From NCBI GenBank assembly GCA_903813345.2, contig CAIIXF020000012.1:19477520-19537519 (forward strand): a stretch of 60,000 nucleotides of DNA, written 5' to 3'. The stretch comes from Owenia fusiformis (taxonomy: Eukaryota > Annelida > Polychaeta > Sabellida > Oweniidae). The position numbers were made by a program, and so were the translations under genes. How positions within the stretch are numbered: position 1 is the stretch's first letter; the number at the start of each line of letters is the position of its first letter. The notes beneath the pieces are model-generated. The model was not told the DNA's origin, ran no database searches, and saw only the letters and a program-made list of their open reading frames with translations. This document shows positions 45,814 to 58,859 of this stretch, one piece after another.

Positions 45814-46077
45814 CTGAAATATGAATGATATACAAATTATTATATGAAATTAAAAATATTAAAACAATAACAAACTGCAAATCATCTTTTTTAATTATGG
45901 AAAAATAATTTAAATGATCAAATGTTTTTTACATAGGTAAACAATATTTATGACCTTTATAAAAAATAACAATCATCTATTATTAGAATTATTTTTACTA
46001 TGGAAAAATATTTTTTTTAATAAGATCATTTCAGTGATTTTTTGAATAGGTGACCAATTGTCTAAGACCTTTATAAC

Positions 46078-47015
46078 TAGATAAAAGCAACGCCAAAGCG
46101 TGTCAAATCCCATCAAACAGCCAAGGCTGTCATTTTTACAAAATCCTTATACTTCTTTTTCTGTTATAGCAAAAATCGTAAAATACCACACATAAAAATG
46201 GCCACCATTTTCAAAATGGTCACTCATTAGCCAATGCTTCTAAGTAGGCAGATATAAAATTTCAAAATCGCACACACATACATATAAAAATGGCCGCCTA
46301 CTTGCCAAAGTGTCATAAGACAGTGTGTCATGCTTATGAGTATTCACATATTAAATATAAACAAAATCGCTCCATTACTTTTTGAATTATATTAAAAAAC
46401 GTAAAATAACACACGTAAAAATGGCGACCATTTTTAAAATGGCCGCCTTCTGGCCAAAGTGCCATAAAACAGTGTGTCATACTTAGGAGTTTTCACATAT
46501 CAAATATGAACAAAATCGCTTTATTACTTTTTGAGTTATAGTAAAAAACTTAAAACAATACACGTAAAAATGTCTGCCATTTTCAAAATGGCCGCCTTCT
46601 AGCCAAAGTGTCTTAAAACAATGTACCATACTTATAAGTATTCACATATCATATATGAACAAAATCGGTCCAATACTTTTCAAGTTATAGAAAAAATCGT
46701 AAAATAGTGTGTAAAAGCCGCCATTTTTCAAGATGGCTGTCGTGTGTTTCTTGAATATTTACATTTCTAACTTTGTTAATGTCCTATATAACTTTTTACA
46801 TTTAAAACACATTGCTATTACAGCTTTATATATTACCTAATTTACTGTAGAATCAGCAATAATATGGCCGCCGTTTTGAAACGAGCGGCCATTTTGAAAA
46901 TCTACTTTTCGAGCAGAACTTTTACTCCCATAGTATACATGTTTACAAAATATGAACAAAATCGGGCCACCGGTATTTGAGTTATCGCCCGGACGGACGT
47001 TCGATGGGATAAAAA
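46078..47015 (-). repeat. Left arm of a ~0.9-kb inverted-repeat pair (gccgccatttt family)
   Basis: This arm is the reverse of 48478-49324. Outer ends: aacgccaaagcg..tcaaatcccatc here against gatagg..cgctttggcgtt there. Inner ends: cgcccggacggacgttcgatggg here against cccatcgaacgaagttcgga there. Inside are several diverged ~100-120-bp tandem sub-units with 'aaaatggccgcc' and 'aacaaaatcg.t'. Confidence 0.85.
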
Positions 47016-47019
47016 TCAT

Positions 47020-48470
47020 TTATTAATATAGGCAGGCCAGTAGCCGACCGGGGAGAGGGACTTCAGCGACCCCACTAACTTATCCCAAAAATCTTTCAAT
47101 ATATATGAATTATGATGCAGTTTTTCTCTTGTCTTATCAATTTTTCAAATGATTTTGCATCAATTAATCATAATCGACAATTTGACAAGTAAGCTGTTAT
47201 TAATGAGACCGTCATGTTAATCTCCAATGTTAAATTACACATTAATTTTGCATATACAACAACTTACCTTAGACTTGATACACAAGGTATGATCATCAGT
47301 AAGGCTTCTATTGAAGTGCCTATACCTACACCAGTATGTTGTTTCTATTGCAAAATTCGGTTTTGATTGACTTTAAAGTATTTTATTAGCTTATAATTAG
47401 TTATATTGACCCATAACATTGATCAATATTTTCCATAGTATGTTATAAATAGAGGTTCCCCAAGGAGGGGGCTTTGAGGTCGATTAAGTCACTTTTAAAA
47501 TCAAAAAATTGTCATTTGTCACACATTTAAAGATCACTTATCATATATTGTCAGATTCATTCCTTTTTAGTCAGTCAAATCATTTAATGTAACAAATGTT
47601 CTGTTATGTTCCATTGTTTGATAACTGGTTAGAAAGTCATCTTTACTTGCATCCATTTACATTCAGAACGAATGTCTATTTTTGTCACTTGCAAAACACT
47701 TGTCAGTCGTATCAATGTTCAAAATTGTATCTTACAAGCAATTAATTGACGTTCGTTTTTATTTATTCCAAAGTCGCATTTAATCACATTTTAGAAGCAA
47801 AGTCACATTGTCACATACCCCTTGGGGAGCCCCAAATATACCATTCAAATACTGTGTTCTCTGTATCACTCATCACATTTACAGTATATGAATATGCAAG
47901 CTCATTTGTTTTTCTATCCTGGCGCTTTAGCTCAATAGGTAGAGCGTTTGTCTCTCCTCTACCAGATTATTGTTTCGAATCCATAATATTCCACTTTAAT
48001 TTTATTTAATTTAATATGTAGACTTCATTTTTAAATTTTATTAACTCATTTGATGTATTTATGTCATATTTTCAAATGTTCGAATTCGAAAATGATTGTA
48101 GATTATTAGGCAAAGCTTTTAATCCTTAATCATTACATTTCAACAATATGCAAGAGTTGATTCAAAATTAATGGACACAATTTTATAGACTTACAAAACA
48201 TTACACAATCAGTCTAGTCATTAGATCCTTCAACTATCTAATAAGTGTCAAATTATCATATAACTGCATTCAATAATGTAACCATTAGACTATATCCTAT
48301 TTAGTCTGAAATTTTTGAAATTTGGAATGTAATGTAACTAGAAGCCTTCGTTAAAATACATTAAAAAGTTATAATGGAAAAACGATCATTTCGAGTGGAG
48401 GACGTTCGCGCCTTTTTTAGTAACTTCATATTAGATCAAAAAAGACTTCCGCCAAATTTCATGCAGAAGC
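47020..48470. other. Spacer between the inverted arms; no protein gene seen
   Basis: AT-rich single-copy-looking sequence with many stops in all frames. The only structured item I see is the tRNA-like segment near 47920. Confidence 0.5.
47918..47992 (+). pseudogene. Degenerate tRNA-like sequence
   Basis: It has box A-like ttagctcaataggtagagc and box B-like tgtttcgaatcc at tRNA-like spacing, and a plausible T-arm (attat...ataat). The acceptor ends do not pair and the anticodon arm is irregular, so it is a tRNA relic or SINE head. Confidence 0.5.
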
Positions 48471-48477
48471 ATGATTA

Positions 48478-49324
48478 TCCCATCGAACGAAGTTCGGAGG
48501 GATATAGGGAACGCCTCCCTCCATCCGTCCGTCCGTCCGTCCGTCCGTACGTCCGGGCGATAACTCAAATACCATTGGCCCGATTTTGTTCATATTTTGT
48601 ACACATGTGCCCTATGGGGGTAGAAGTTCTGCCCGAAAGGCGATTTTCAAAATGGTCACTCGTCTCAAAATGGCGGCCATTTTAGTGCCGATTTTATAGT
48701 TATTTAGGTACAATATATAAAACTATAAAAGCAATGTGTTTTAAATGTAAAAAAGTTATATAGGACATAAATTAAGCTAGAAATGTAAATATTTAAGAAA
48801 CTCATGGCAGCCATCTTGAAAAATGGCGGCTTTTACACAGTATTTTACGATTTTTGCTATAACTTGAAAAGTAGTGGAGCGATTTTGTTCATATTTGATA
48901 TGTGAATACTTATAAGCATGATACACTGTTTTATGACACTTTGGCCAAAAGTGACCATTTTGAAAATGGCCGCCATTTTTACGTGTGTTATTTTACATTT
49001 TTTACTATAACTCAAAAAGTAATAGAGCGATTTTGTTCATATTTGATATGTGAATACTCAGTAGCATGGTACACTGTCTTATGACACTTTGGCTAATAGG
49101 CAGCAATTTTGAAAAATGGCCACCATATACATGTACGTGTGTGCGATTTTGTTGAAATTTTATAAGGACCTACTTAGAAATATATTACTCCTGGGTAGTG
49201 AGCGACCATTTTTAATATGGTGAATTTTTAATTTTTGGTATAACTGAAAAAGTAGTAAAAGGATTTTGTAATGGCAGCCATGACTGTTCGATAGGATTTG
49301 CTACGCTTTGGCGTTGCTATTGCC
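48478..49324 (+). repeat. Right arm of the inverted-repeat pair
   Basis: It starts cccatcgaacgaagttcgga, contains a (cgtc)n run (ccgtccgtccgtccgtccgt), then diverged tandem sub-units 'gagcgattttgttcatattt'/'aaaatggc(g/c)gccat', and ends gctttggcgttgctattg. See the partner at 46078-47015. Confidence 0.85.
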
Positions 49325-49469
49325 TAGTTGACATTGTCTTTGCATGTGCTGGTTCATTTTCTCTGCGAATGAGCAGCTTTTCAGTTTAAAAAATATATTG
49401 TGTGGAAATCTTGAAATTTCTTGTGAAAACGACCTGCTCCCTAACATTGACCAAATCAGGCGATGACAT

Positions 49470-49625
49470 CCCATGATTATAGTTATACAAAGGAAATTTT
49501 GATTGAAGTTGCAAAAGGTATTCAAATAATTAAAACAAAAACCCCAAAATAGATAAAAATTAAAGTAAACCTTTTATTTCATTAACAAGATACGTTTTTA
49601 AAATCAACCAAACTTTCATCTTAGA
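49470..49625 (+). repeat. Fragment of the 7295 foldback family
   Basis: It shares atagttatacaaaggaaa, aattaaaacaaaaacccc and aaatcaaccaaactttc with the RUSF1-intron element, in the same order and orientation. Confidence 0.7.
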
Positions 49626-49975
49626 AATAACTTTTAAATATAAATAACTTTTAAATAAAGATGGCATGATAAACGATCTGTGTTTATTTAAAAAAGAACA
49701 TAATACAGGATTCCGATTCTGCCATCTTTATATCGGCCCAAAATATATTTTACTTCCAGTGTGAGGATGCTGGTGCCTGTGAATTTACCTTGCTCTTAGC
49801 GATATTTTAGATCATCCTTTCACCATATATAATTTGCGCTATATTCTTTCGATATTCTTTATGTAATGATTACAAAATTCGAATTCAAACATCAGCCATT
49901 TTGTTCACTTCAACATTTGAATCGTTTATTCTTATTTGCAAACAAAAAAACAGTTTGAATTCGAATTTTGTAATA

Positions 49976-50410
49976 AAAAAAAATGTATCAACATTTGCAA
50001 ACTGCACAGAAAATCATAATATAGAAGAATCGCAGCATCATAATTTTATTGACAATTTGAAAGAGACAAGTTCCACCCCATCCTTATATACACAAAAGGG
50101 GGATACATTGGCAAAGATAAAAAACAGATTGATCATAAAAAGAGAATGACAACACAATCTAGTGAATCTCATACCACTGAGAATGAAGATGTATATGTTC
50201 AAACTGTTCTGTCCCCTCCATTGTTAGGGAAATTTCAACCATTTACAATTAGTCAGAGAAAAAAATGTGCAAAACCTTAGGTTTGCCAAATATGGTATCA
50301 ATTCTTCGTGCCCTTCAAATATATACAATATAGCTGGTGATGGAAACTGTTTATTTAGATCTTTGTCATATTGTATTAGCAATACAGAAAATAACCATCA
50401 AAAAATTTGA
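49976..50410 (+). pseudogene. Decayed Helentron fragment (OTU region), opposite orientation
   Basis: Plus-strand text matches the intact Helentron polyprotein around residues 600-730: STFANCTENHNIEESQHHNF, TSSTPSLYTQKG, then in other frames SPPLLGKFQPFTI and GDGNCLFRSLSYCISNTENN. There are frameshifts near 50100 and 50275, and a ~35-bp deletion removes part of the segment before GDGNCLF. It stops abruptly at the AACCATCAAAAA stretch. Confidence 0.9.
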
Positions 50411-51960
50411 ATCAAATCCATTCATTGATATTTGAGTTACTACATGTATCTTGAAAATGTCTTCTTTAGCAAAGTTCCTTTGTCCCTAGGCATCAGCATA
50501 TAAAATTTTTATCAAATCCATCAATTTATATTTAAGTTTTTGGTTGTTGTAATTTCTCAAATTCCTTCTTCTACTTCTCCTACTTCTATTCTATAAGTGA
50601 TGAATTAGCTCCTGTAAATATAAAGGAAAAATATTTATATATGTATTCAATTAAATTATTTTCACACATGACAAAATGGATAAATAAAATAAAACTTCTA
50701 TAGATTTGTGTAGCATATCCCATCCCATCAACTCAAGTTGAAAAATACCTTTTTTACTTTTTTTGACCTTAAGAAGATCATTGAAGTCGGAATTCAAATC
50801 TGAAGTCAAGTTGAATGAAAAAGACCATTTTGAACTTTTTTGACCTTTAGAAAATCATTGAAGTTCAAATCTCAAATATAAAGTCAGATATGAACTTCTG
50901 ATAACTTAAAGATGATTCAGAAAAAACAGTATTGGTTAAATTATTGTAATTTATAAGAACTAGCAATCTACCTATCACTTGGCAGGAGCATACATAAAAA
51001 AGTAAACACCTGTACATTAATCCATATAGCAATCTACCCGTTTGAGTGGGTCACCAAGGATCACAGCATCCCCCATAAAATGCTAAATACCTGTATATTG
51101 ATCGTTTGACCTTGACTGATTCTCGAATTAAGGTAAACTTGTCCAAAGGCATAGAAACCCAAAATACCTAAATATTGACCTATGACCTTGAGATGACCTT
51201 GACCCTTTAACATTGACTTTGACCTCATGTCACCCAATCATGGGTTGCCAAGGATCACAGGAGCCCTCAAGATCCTTAAAACGCCAAATAAAAATATATT
51301 GACCTTTGACCTTGATATGACTCTTGACCCATTAACATTTACCTTGACCTCAGGTCACCTAATCATGGGTCGCCAAGGGTCACATGAGGCCAAGGTCTTA
51401 AAAAACACAAAATACTTAGATATTGACATATAAAATCTGAACCAAATCCATTCACTGGTATTTGATTTATCAAATATTACATTTTTTACCTAAAATGGTG
51501 GCCATTTTAAAATTCAGCCGCTATATTGAAAAATATTTATGAACAGAGATACTATGTCCCAAGTCATATATAGATTTGAAATAAATCAGTTCACTGTTAT
51601 TTGAGTTAATATTACATTTTATAAAAAATGTCATCTTTTTTTAAAATGAACAGCCATCTTCAAAATCTCTTCTTGAGCAAAGCTTCTTTGTCACAAGGGA
51701 TTAGCATATATTATAAAATTTGAACCAAATACTTCAATTAGTATTTGATATATCAAAGATTTTGAATTAAATGACCATATTGAAAAGTATTTCATGAGCA
51801 GACGACCTACACTCATAAGACAAATCCTTCAAGCGGTATTTGAGTTATTGCCTTATCACACAGACGAACGAATGGACGAACGGATGAACAAACAGATGAC
51901 TTCTCTATATCCCTCTTGAACTTTGTTCAGTGGGATAATAATCTTAATCAAATATATAAG
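50411..51960 (+). repeat. Dispersed repeat mosaic (ggtcaaggtca and gccattttgaaa families)
   Basis: It contains recurring 'tgaccttgacc', 'atgggt(t/c)gccaagg.tcaca', 'tttgagttatcaaa' and a terminal 'atccctcttgaactttgttcagtgggata' matching the inner end of the 46-49 kb family. No intact gene is seen. The last exon of the minus-strand gene may start at 50611. Confidence 0.7.
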
Positions 51961-54900
51961 AATATACTAAGAAAATCACACAACATTTCAATACATTATT
52001 CTAAAAATAGCAACTCTAAAAAAATTTATCTTATGACAAGTGAGTTTTTACAAGTAATGATTTCATAACACCCATATCCATGTTTCTTTTCTTCAAATTT
52101 TTTTCATTATTTTAGAGATATCAAATAATTTTACTATCTGCTGCATCAATTTTGATATTTTCACTATAGCAAGATATTTTAACAAATTGAAAGTTTCTAA
52201 AAATATTTTGCAAAGATTACTGGAGCATGAAATGCACAAAGGGATATATAATGCTGAATATATATATTGGTCCCCTCCTCCTATATATCAATTTTATATC
52301 CCTCTGTTATGTACCTGAGACCTCACTTGTCATTGGATAAGATATAATATTTTCAATACTTATGTTTTTTCCCTCCTTTTTCTGCTGCCCCATCAATTGC
52401 CCTCTTTCCATGCTGCACTTCTATAAGAATAAAATAAATACATATTTTTATAATTATATCAATGTCTTTTTCATTGATTAATTCATTTCCTAAACATGAG
52501 CATGAATTTGTATAAGACATCCTATTATTTTAAATGATATCATTTTTATCCATTTATCCCATGATACAACTACTTCCCGGTAAATAACACCAGGGAATAT
52601 TTTTGATATTGAAGAAAAAATCTTATTGTCCCGCCCAATCCCGCTCATGAAAATCGTATTCACCTCCCCCCTTAACGTAATTAATTACGTTTTTTGAGGG
52701 ACATCGATGTTTTGACCCCGCCCCTAACATTTACCCAGACTGCTTAAAAACTAATCAGTTGTAAACTTTCATCCATAGAAACATCTCTAAAATTTTAAAA
52801 TGAATTCATGAAACCTGTAAACAATCCTCGATAGACTTGTTTTAAGGACGGAAAATCCAAAATGGCCGCCTTAATATTTACCCAGACTGCCTAAAAACTA
52901 ATCAATTCTAGGCTTTCATAAGTAGAAACATCACTAAAAATTCCAGATGAATCCTTAAAACTGTTTGGCTGGAAACCAGTATACAAGCCTAGACAGACAA
53001 GATTTTATGACGGAAAATCCAAAATAGCCGCCTTAACATTTACCAAGAATGGCGAAAAACAAATCAGTTCTAGGCTTTCATAGGTAGAAACATCCCTGAA
53101 AATTTCAAATGAATCCCTGAAACGGTTTGGCTGAAAACCTGTAGACAAGCTGACAGACAAGATTTTAGGACGGAAAATCCAAAATGGCCGACTTAACATT
53201 TACCCAGAATGCCCAAAAACTAATCAGTTCTTAACTTTCATAGGTAGAAACATCCTTGCAAATTTGAAATGAATCCCTAAAACGGTTTGGCTGGAAACCT
53301 GTAGACAAGCCTTGACAGACAAGATTTTAGGACGGAAAATCCAAAATGGCCGCCTTAACATTTACCCAGAATGCCGAAAAACTAATCAGTTCTAAATTTT
53401 CATAGGTAGAAACATACTTGAAAATTTCAAATGAATCCCTCAAACGGTTTGGCTGGAAACCTGTAGACAAGATTTATCGGGACGCCCGCCCGCCCAGCCA
53501 CCCGCCCGCCCAGCCGCCCGCCCGGCAAACTGATCACAATATAGCACCCAAGGGTGCGATAACAAGGGTGCGATAAAAAGATTCAATTGTTCATCAGTAC
53601 CCTTGATGGTTCAGTTAACATTACAAACATATGGAGAAATAATTGGCATGAACACTTAAATCAGTTGAATCACAATTATCTGTCGTCTTATGAAATATTT
53701 CTCATGAAACATTACAGTCCATGCCTTTTCACATGGCCATCATTTCACTACACACATAGATTAGCTCGTCTCTCCATGTCACGAATACCTCTTTGAATCA
53801 TCTGTGGGTTCTGGCAGAGAGCAGCAACCTCATTGGTGATTCTCTGTTAAATGATGCAATGTCTAAAACTTAGCCCAGCGCATTTTTTTGCTCTTTGTGA
53901 AAAAATGATTATTCAGTGGTCTGTGTTCATATATGAATAAATAACATACCATTGGAAAGAGACACGTGGCTTTACGGTGAACTAAATGAAATTGATGTAA
54001 TCCTCACTGGTTTTGTGGTTTTACAATGTTTTTGCTTGTTGAGTTAGTCAGTTGGTCCCATCTTGTGATATAATTTTTCAACTTATATAAATATTGTAAT
54101 GTAATATATTACTACTTACTTTTCTCTTCTTTCTTCTTTTCTTCTTCTATCTTCTTTTCTTCTTCTTTCATCTTCTTTTCTTCTTTCTTCTTTTCTTCTT
54201 CTATCTTCTTTTCTTCTTCTTTCATCTTCTTTTCTTCTTCTTCTTTTTCATTCTCTGTTACAATTAAGTCATAGAATAAATATATAAATTATTATGTACG
54301 TGTTTCAACAAAGTTATATTATATATTTGTCATTTTGTTTTTGTTTCTATATACAGGGTGTTCCAAAAAGATGTATCCATTGTTCAGACTTGCCGACCTA
54401 AAATGAAAAATTTGCGGGAGATTTTCAAATAAAGTCAAGTAAATGTCAAATCTCAAAATTAAGGTCAGATTTGAACTCCTGGTAACTTGTAGATGATTTT
54501 CAAAAAGCAATTTGGTCAAATTGAAGCAAGTTGAAAAAAACTTATTTTTACTGTTTTTTGACGTCAAATATCTCAAAAACGGTAAAAATTTTATGCTGAC
54601 ATATATTGAGCAACATTCCCTGAGAATAACTAAGTCCTGTTTTTTGTCAAATTGTGTAGAGTAAACAGCAAAACTGTAATTCCCAGATCTTTGAAATCTT
54701 CAGAGGACATATGTTGCACATACAGCAACTACTACCACTTATTTGAAAGTTCTACTTCAACAAAGTGTCTGATATTTACAGAAAATTTGACTTTTTGACT
54801 TCAAAATCAGCAATTTCTCGGAAACCGGGCAAACTTGGGAAATGGCGATGATAGGTCAAATAGGCATTATATATATGCATAAAAGGAATGTGGTTACGAC

Positions 54901-55824
54901 TCAATCTGAATAGCAGTTTTAATTTGTGTGGCCAATGTTGACGGATGAACAGACAGATCAACGGCCCAACGGATGGACGGACAGACGCCTGGTCAAGCCC
55001 AAAAATTGCTATATAAATTTCTCGAATTTCAAGACTACAAATCAATATATCAGTATATACATTCTTTTTTTTTAAATCATCTAGAAATTCGGACGCCTGG
55101 TCAATCCCATAGGCTCACTGTGTAAGCCAAAAATTGCTATACAAATTTCTCTAATTTCAAGACTACAAATCAATATTTTTAATTGAAAGTCAACATATAC
55201 ATTCTTTTTTAAAAATCATCTACAAATTCTTATTAGTTTATATCTGACATCAACTTTAAGATTTCTCTTTTGGTTGACCTTCAAATTGTCAAAAATGCCT
55301 AAGAAGGCCTCCTTGAGGTTACTTGCAATCTTAAATGTCTAATTTTTCATCTATTTTATTTACCTTTTTTATCTTTCTTTTCTTGTCCTTCCTTCTGTTC
55401 ATCCTCCCCATCTAAAGCTCCTGAAAATAAATAATGTATTGTATTTGTTATTTCTTTATTATGTATCTTTTCATTTACATCTAATTCTTTAATAATCAAT
55501 ATTTGTATTTCACAAGTCTGTCACATTCTCATATATACCTATATAAGTCTACAATTCCAATATTTATTTACCTTCATATACTTCCAAATCTTTCTTCAAT
55601 TTCAAATTTTCCATTCTTAATCTCCTATTTTCATCTTGAGTTTTATTCATTCTTTTCACGATTTCTCTATTATTGTTATTAGCTTCCAGCAACTTCTTTT
55701 GCGTTTTATTATAGATGTCATGTATCAATTCTTCAATCAATAGTCTGTTTTCTCTAGTAATATTAGTATGACATAAAATGCCTTCAATGGCCAAGCAATC
55801 TTTCTTTTGGTCGGACATTGCCAT
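50605..55824 (-). CDS. Small coiled-coil, Lys/Glu-rich protein gene
   Basis: Minus-strand exons with agreeing phases: 55572-55824 (84 codons plus 1 nt), 55364-55420, 54120-54254, 52360-52420, and a doubtful last exon 50605-50611 ending in TAA. Protein is ~170 residues. Exon 1 starts MAMSDQKKDCLAIEGILCHT and becomes strongly helical with heptad-like leucines and charged residues (TQDENRRLRMENLKLKKDLE), suggesting a coiled coil. Exon 3 is almost only K and E in a repeating EEKKMKEEEKKIEEEKKK pattern, visible on the plus strand as a cttctt microsatellite. Exon 4 gives a basic stretch (VQHGKRAIDGAAEKGGKKH). I recognise no family. Splice sites are good for exons 1-4; the terminus is inferred. Confidence 0.55.
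52690..53520 (+). repeat. ~161-bp satellite, about five copies
   Basis: gaaaatccaaaat recurs at 52851, 53013, 53173 and 53335, each with 'tttaccca(g/a)aatg', 'aactaatcagttcta', 'cataggtagaaacat' and 'cggtttggctggaaacctgt'. It ends in a run of (cccgcccgc)n. Confidence 0.9.
54345..55335 (+). repeat. Dispersed repeat with mariner-like left end and tgaccttca motifs
   Basis: tatacagggtgttccaaaaag at 54350 resembles a mariner terminus. The rest (aaatttctc.aatttcaagac, ggttgaccttca, aaggcctccttgaggttact) is shared with 56.5-57.9 kb. A direct internal duplication of ~130 bp is visible (gacgcctggtcaa near 54984 and 55092). It lies in the intron between exons 2 and 3 of the coiled-coil gene. Confidence 0.65.
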
Positions 55825-55984
55825 TTTTTCTTATGTTTCTTGTACACGGTATGTCTAAACAGTAAAAATAACTGTACTCACCTTGATTATTGCCTTCTTA
55901 GTGTATTTTACATTGTGATTACCACACAAGGCTTATTTTTAAGTTAATTACCATTCAACTATTATGTAATATCAACCTTGATCC

Positions 55985-56290
55985 AAGGGTTTTTCTATTC
56001 TTTCTTAATTGATGAATAAACTAGAAAAACAGCAACTCCAAGGAGTATCAAATCCCACCGAACAAAACAAATTTTGATAGTAAATGGCCATCTTGAAAAT
56101 TCCTTCTTGAGCAGAGCTTGTTTGTCCCCTAGACATCAACATATAAGATGTGAGCTATATCCGTCAATTAGCATTTGAGTTATCAAAGATTACGTTCTTT
56201 GATGAAAATTGGCAGGCATTTTGAAATTCTGCAGCCATTTTGAAAATTCTTTCTCGAACTTTGTTTTCCTAATCTATATAGGGGGCACGC
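55985..56290 (+). repeat. Fragment of the gccattttgaaa dispersed family
   Basis: It starts agcaactccaaggagtatca then aatcccaccgaac, close to the end of the 46-49 kb arms, and continues with tggccatcttgaaaattcc and gcagccattttgaaaa. Confidence 0.7.
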
Positions 56291-56439
56291 GACAGCGCTT
56301 TAAAGCGCGTCTGGGAGGATAAGGGTACGGGTTTTTAAATTGAGTGCCAAAATTTCAAAAATATGGCAAAATAAGATATCAAATATGCTTTCGGTTTTGG
56401 AATTCGACCTCTGCGTGACCTTGAAAAAGGTCAATTGTG

Positions 56440-57905
56440 CACCGAATTTGCTGCTGCGGCGAGGAACGGCATTCTACGAAATCGCCCCCGTGGCGATTTT
56501 AAATGTCTAGTTATTATTATTCTTTATTATTATTTATTCTTCCTCCCTCTTTTTCTCCTACTCCCAACTACCTTTCAACTAGGTACTACATAGTCCTACT
56601 AGGGACCTTGGCTGAACTTGGCAGGAAAGGAATTTTTATCTAGGTCAAGGTCAAAGGTCAAAATCTAGGTCAAATCTAAGTTTTTTTCAAGTTTCTCAAA
56701 TCCTGACACTACACTTAAATATTTTTGGCTGAATTTTTGCACACAGATAGATATTAGTATTCTATTAGTCTTAGCCTTTTGCCGTCTAGAGAAATTTTGC
56801 CTAGATTTTAAGATATTGAAGGTCAAAAAAAGGTCAAAAAAGGTCTTTTTTCAACTTGCTTCAAATTGACCAAATTTTTTTTTGAAACTCATCTACAAGT
56901 TCTCAGGATTCCAAATCTGACCTTACTTTTGACCTTTGACCTTTGGTTGACCTTCAGTGACCTCCGAAAGGTCAAAAAGTTGATTTTTCAAATCGATTTT
57001 CTGGATTCAAATTTAGGTACATTTATTCACAAAAGATCTTCTGAGGTCTAAAAAAGTAAAATTTGCAAGGTCAAAGGTCAAGGTCATCAAACGAAATCAC
57101 AAACTGTGTTTTCTAAGTTTCTCAAAATTGGAGACTACAAATCAATTTTTTTTACTGAAAGTCAGAATATATATTCCTCTAAAGGTTCTACACATATTAG
57201 CAATTGACTATTTATTAAAATTTTGCTCCAGTTTTGAGATATTAGAACTCAAAAACTGAAAAAAGGTCAAATTTCAAAACTTTTCAAGGTCAAATTTCAA
57301 CTTGCTCTAAATTGACCAAACTTTTTTTTAAAAAGCATCTACAAGATCTCAGGAACTCAAATCTGACCTTAGTTTTGAACTATGACCTTTAGTTGACCTT
57401 CAGTGACCTTCGAAAGGTCAAAAAAGTTAAAATTTTCAAATTAATTTTCTGGATTCAAATTTAGGTTTCTTCAATCAGAAAAGATATACTGAGGTCTAAA
57501 AAAGTAAAACCTGTAAGGTCAAAGGTCAAGGTCATCAAACAAGATCACAAACTGTGTTTTCTAAGTTTCTCAAAGTTTGTGACTACAAATCAATATTTTT
57601 GAATTAAAGTCAGGATATATATTCCTCTAAAGGTTTTACACATAATAACAATTGATTATCTATTAAAATTCTGCACCAGTTTTGAGATCTTGGACCTCAA
57701 AAACTGAAAAAGGTCTAATGTTGAAATTTTTCAAGGTCAAATTTCACATTGCTTCAAATTGACCAAACTTTTTTTTAAAAATCATCTACAAGATGCCTGG
57801 AGTTCATATATGTCCTTGTATTTAAGATTTGACCTTTGGCTGACCTTTAAATGTTCAAAAAAGCCTACGGGGCCTCCGTAAGATTGCTTGCAATCTTCTA
57901 GTTAT
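56440..57905 (+). repeat. Long dispersed repeat rich in ggtcaaaggtcaaggtca
   Basis: It begins around the hairpin-like aacggcattctacgaaatc and ctagttattattattc. It contains two ~400-bp diverged tandem halves (aactgtgttttctaagtttc near 57100 and 57550; atatattcctctaaaggttyta in both) and ends ggggcctccgtaagattgct then tgcaatcttctagtta. No coding potential. Confidence 0.75.
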
Positions 57906-58855
57906 GTTTATGGAGGGCATGATGATGTAATTAAGCCAATTGAAATGTTAAAGTGATGGCTCTTTAAAAGTCTTCACATTTAATAAAAAAAATGATCTTT
58001 TTCATTTCAACTCCATCCAGGAATTGTATATTTTAGACACTGCATATATCTATGCCCTTCATGCTGCTAAGAATGCTTTTGAACGCATGTTAATACTTTT
58101 CCCAAAAAAGGATTTTGGTGAATCTTCCCAAATGATGGACTGGATGACAAAATTAATACAATATACTGTAGGTATAAGTGATGGTTAAATAATGACTTTT
58201 TCTATCTCAGGAAAGAGAGTAATTTTGAAACATATTTTCACTCAACAATTGGATCTACGATGGAGTAAAGAAACGAAGTAGCATCATCTGAGAAAAATTG
58301 TCTTAACATTTAACAGCCTTTAGCCTTGGGTTAATTTGCCCCCCATGGGCTAATAACTTAGAAAGTCAAACATCAAACCTTCAAGAGTAGCAATTAAAAC
58401 AGCTCAAATGTATATATACCAGAACCGGAAAAATTCCCTAATTACTATCAAATATCAATCCAATTAATTAAATTTCCTGATGCATCACTGCTTTGTGATG
58501 TCACTAATAATGGATATTTTCTCTTTGAAATCTCTCTTATTAATTCTACAAAATAGAATTTATAAATGTATTTAATACAAGGCATTGCGATTTACTAGAT
58601 AACAGTCAAGACTCAATTCACAGAGAAACATAACTGAATTTGAAACAAGTTTTGTTTACTGATGATTCATATTACAAATATTGGAGGAAAACAACTCTTG
58701 ATGAATTGAATGCTAAAATTGCTAATGCAGAAATGAACTTAAAACAGTAAATGAAAGTTAATACGAAAGAAAAAATAACTACTGTATAAGAGACAATAAT
58801 AAGAGACAATAACAAGTAAACCTAGAAAACACTAAAACTACGATCAGCCAACTAT
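57906..58855. other. No gene or repeat recognised
   Basis: AT-rich sequence with stops in all frames; presumed upstream region of the gene starting at 58860. No confident promoter element was identified. Confidence 0.4.
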
Positions 58856-58859
58856 TAAG

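Noticed and set aside
47918-47992. Functional tRNA gene
   Set aside because: Box A and B motifs are present but the acceptor stem and anticodon arm do not fold properly.
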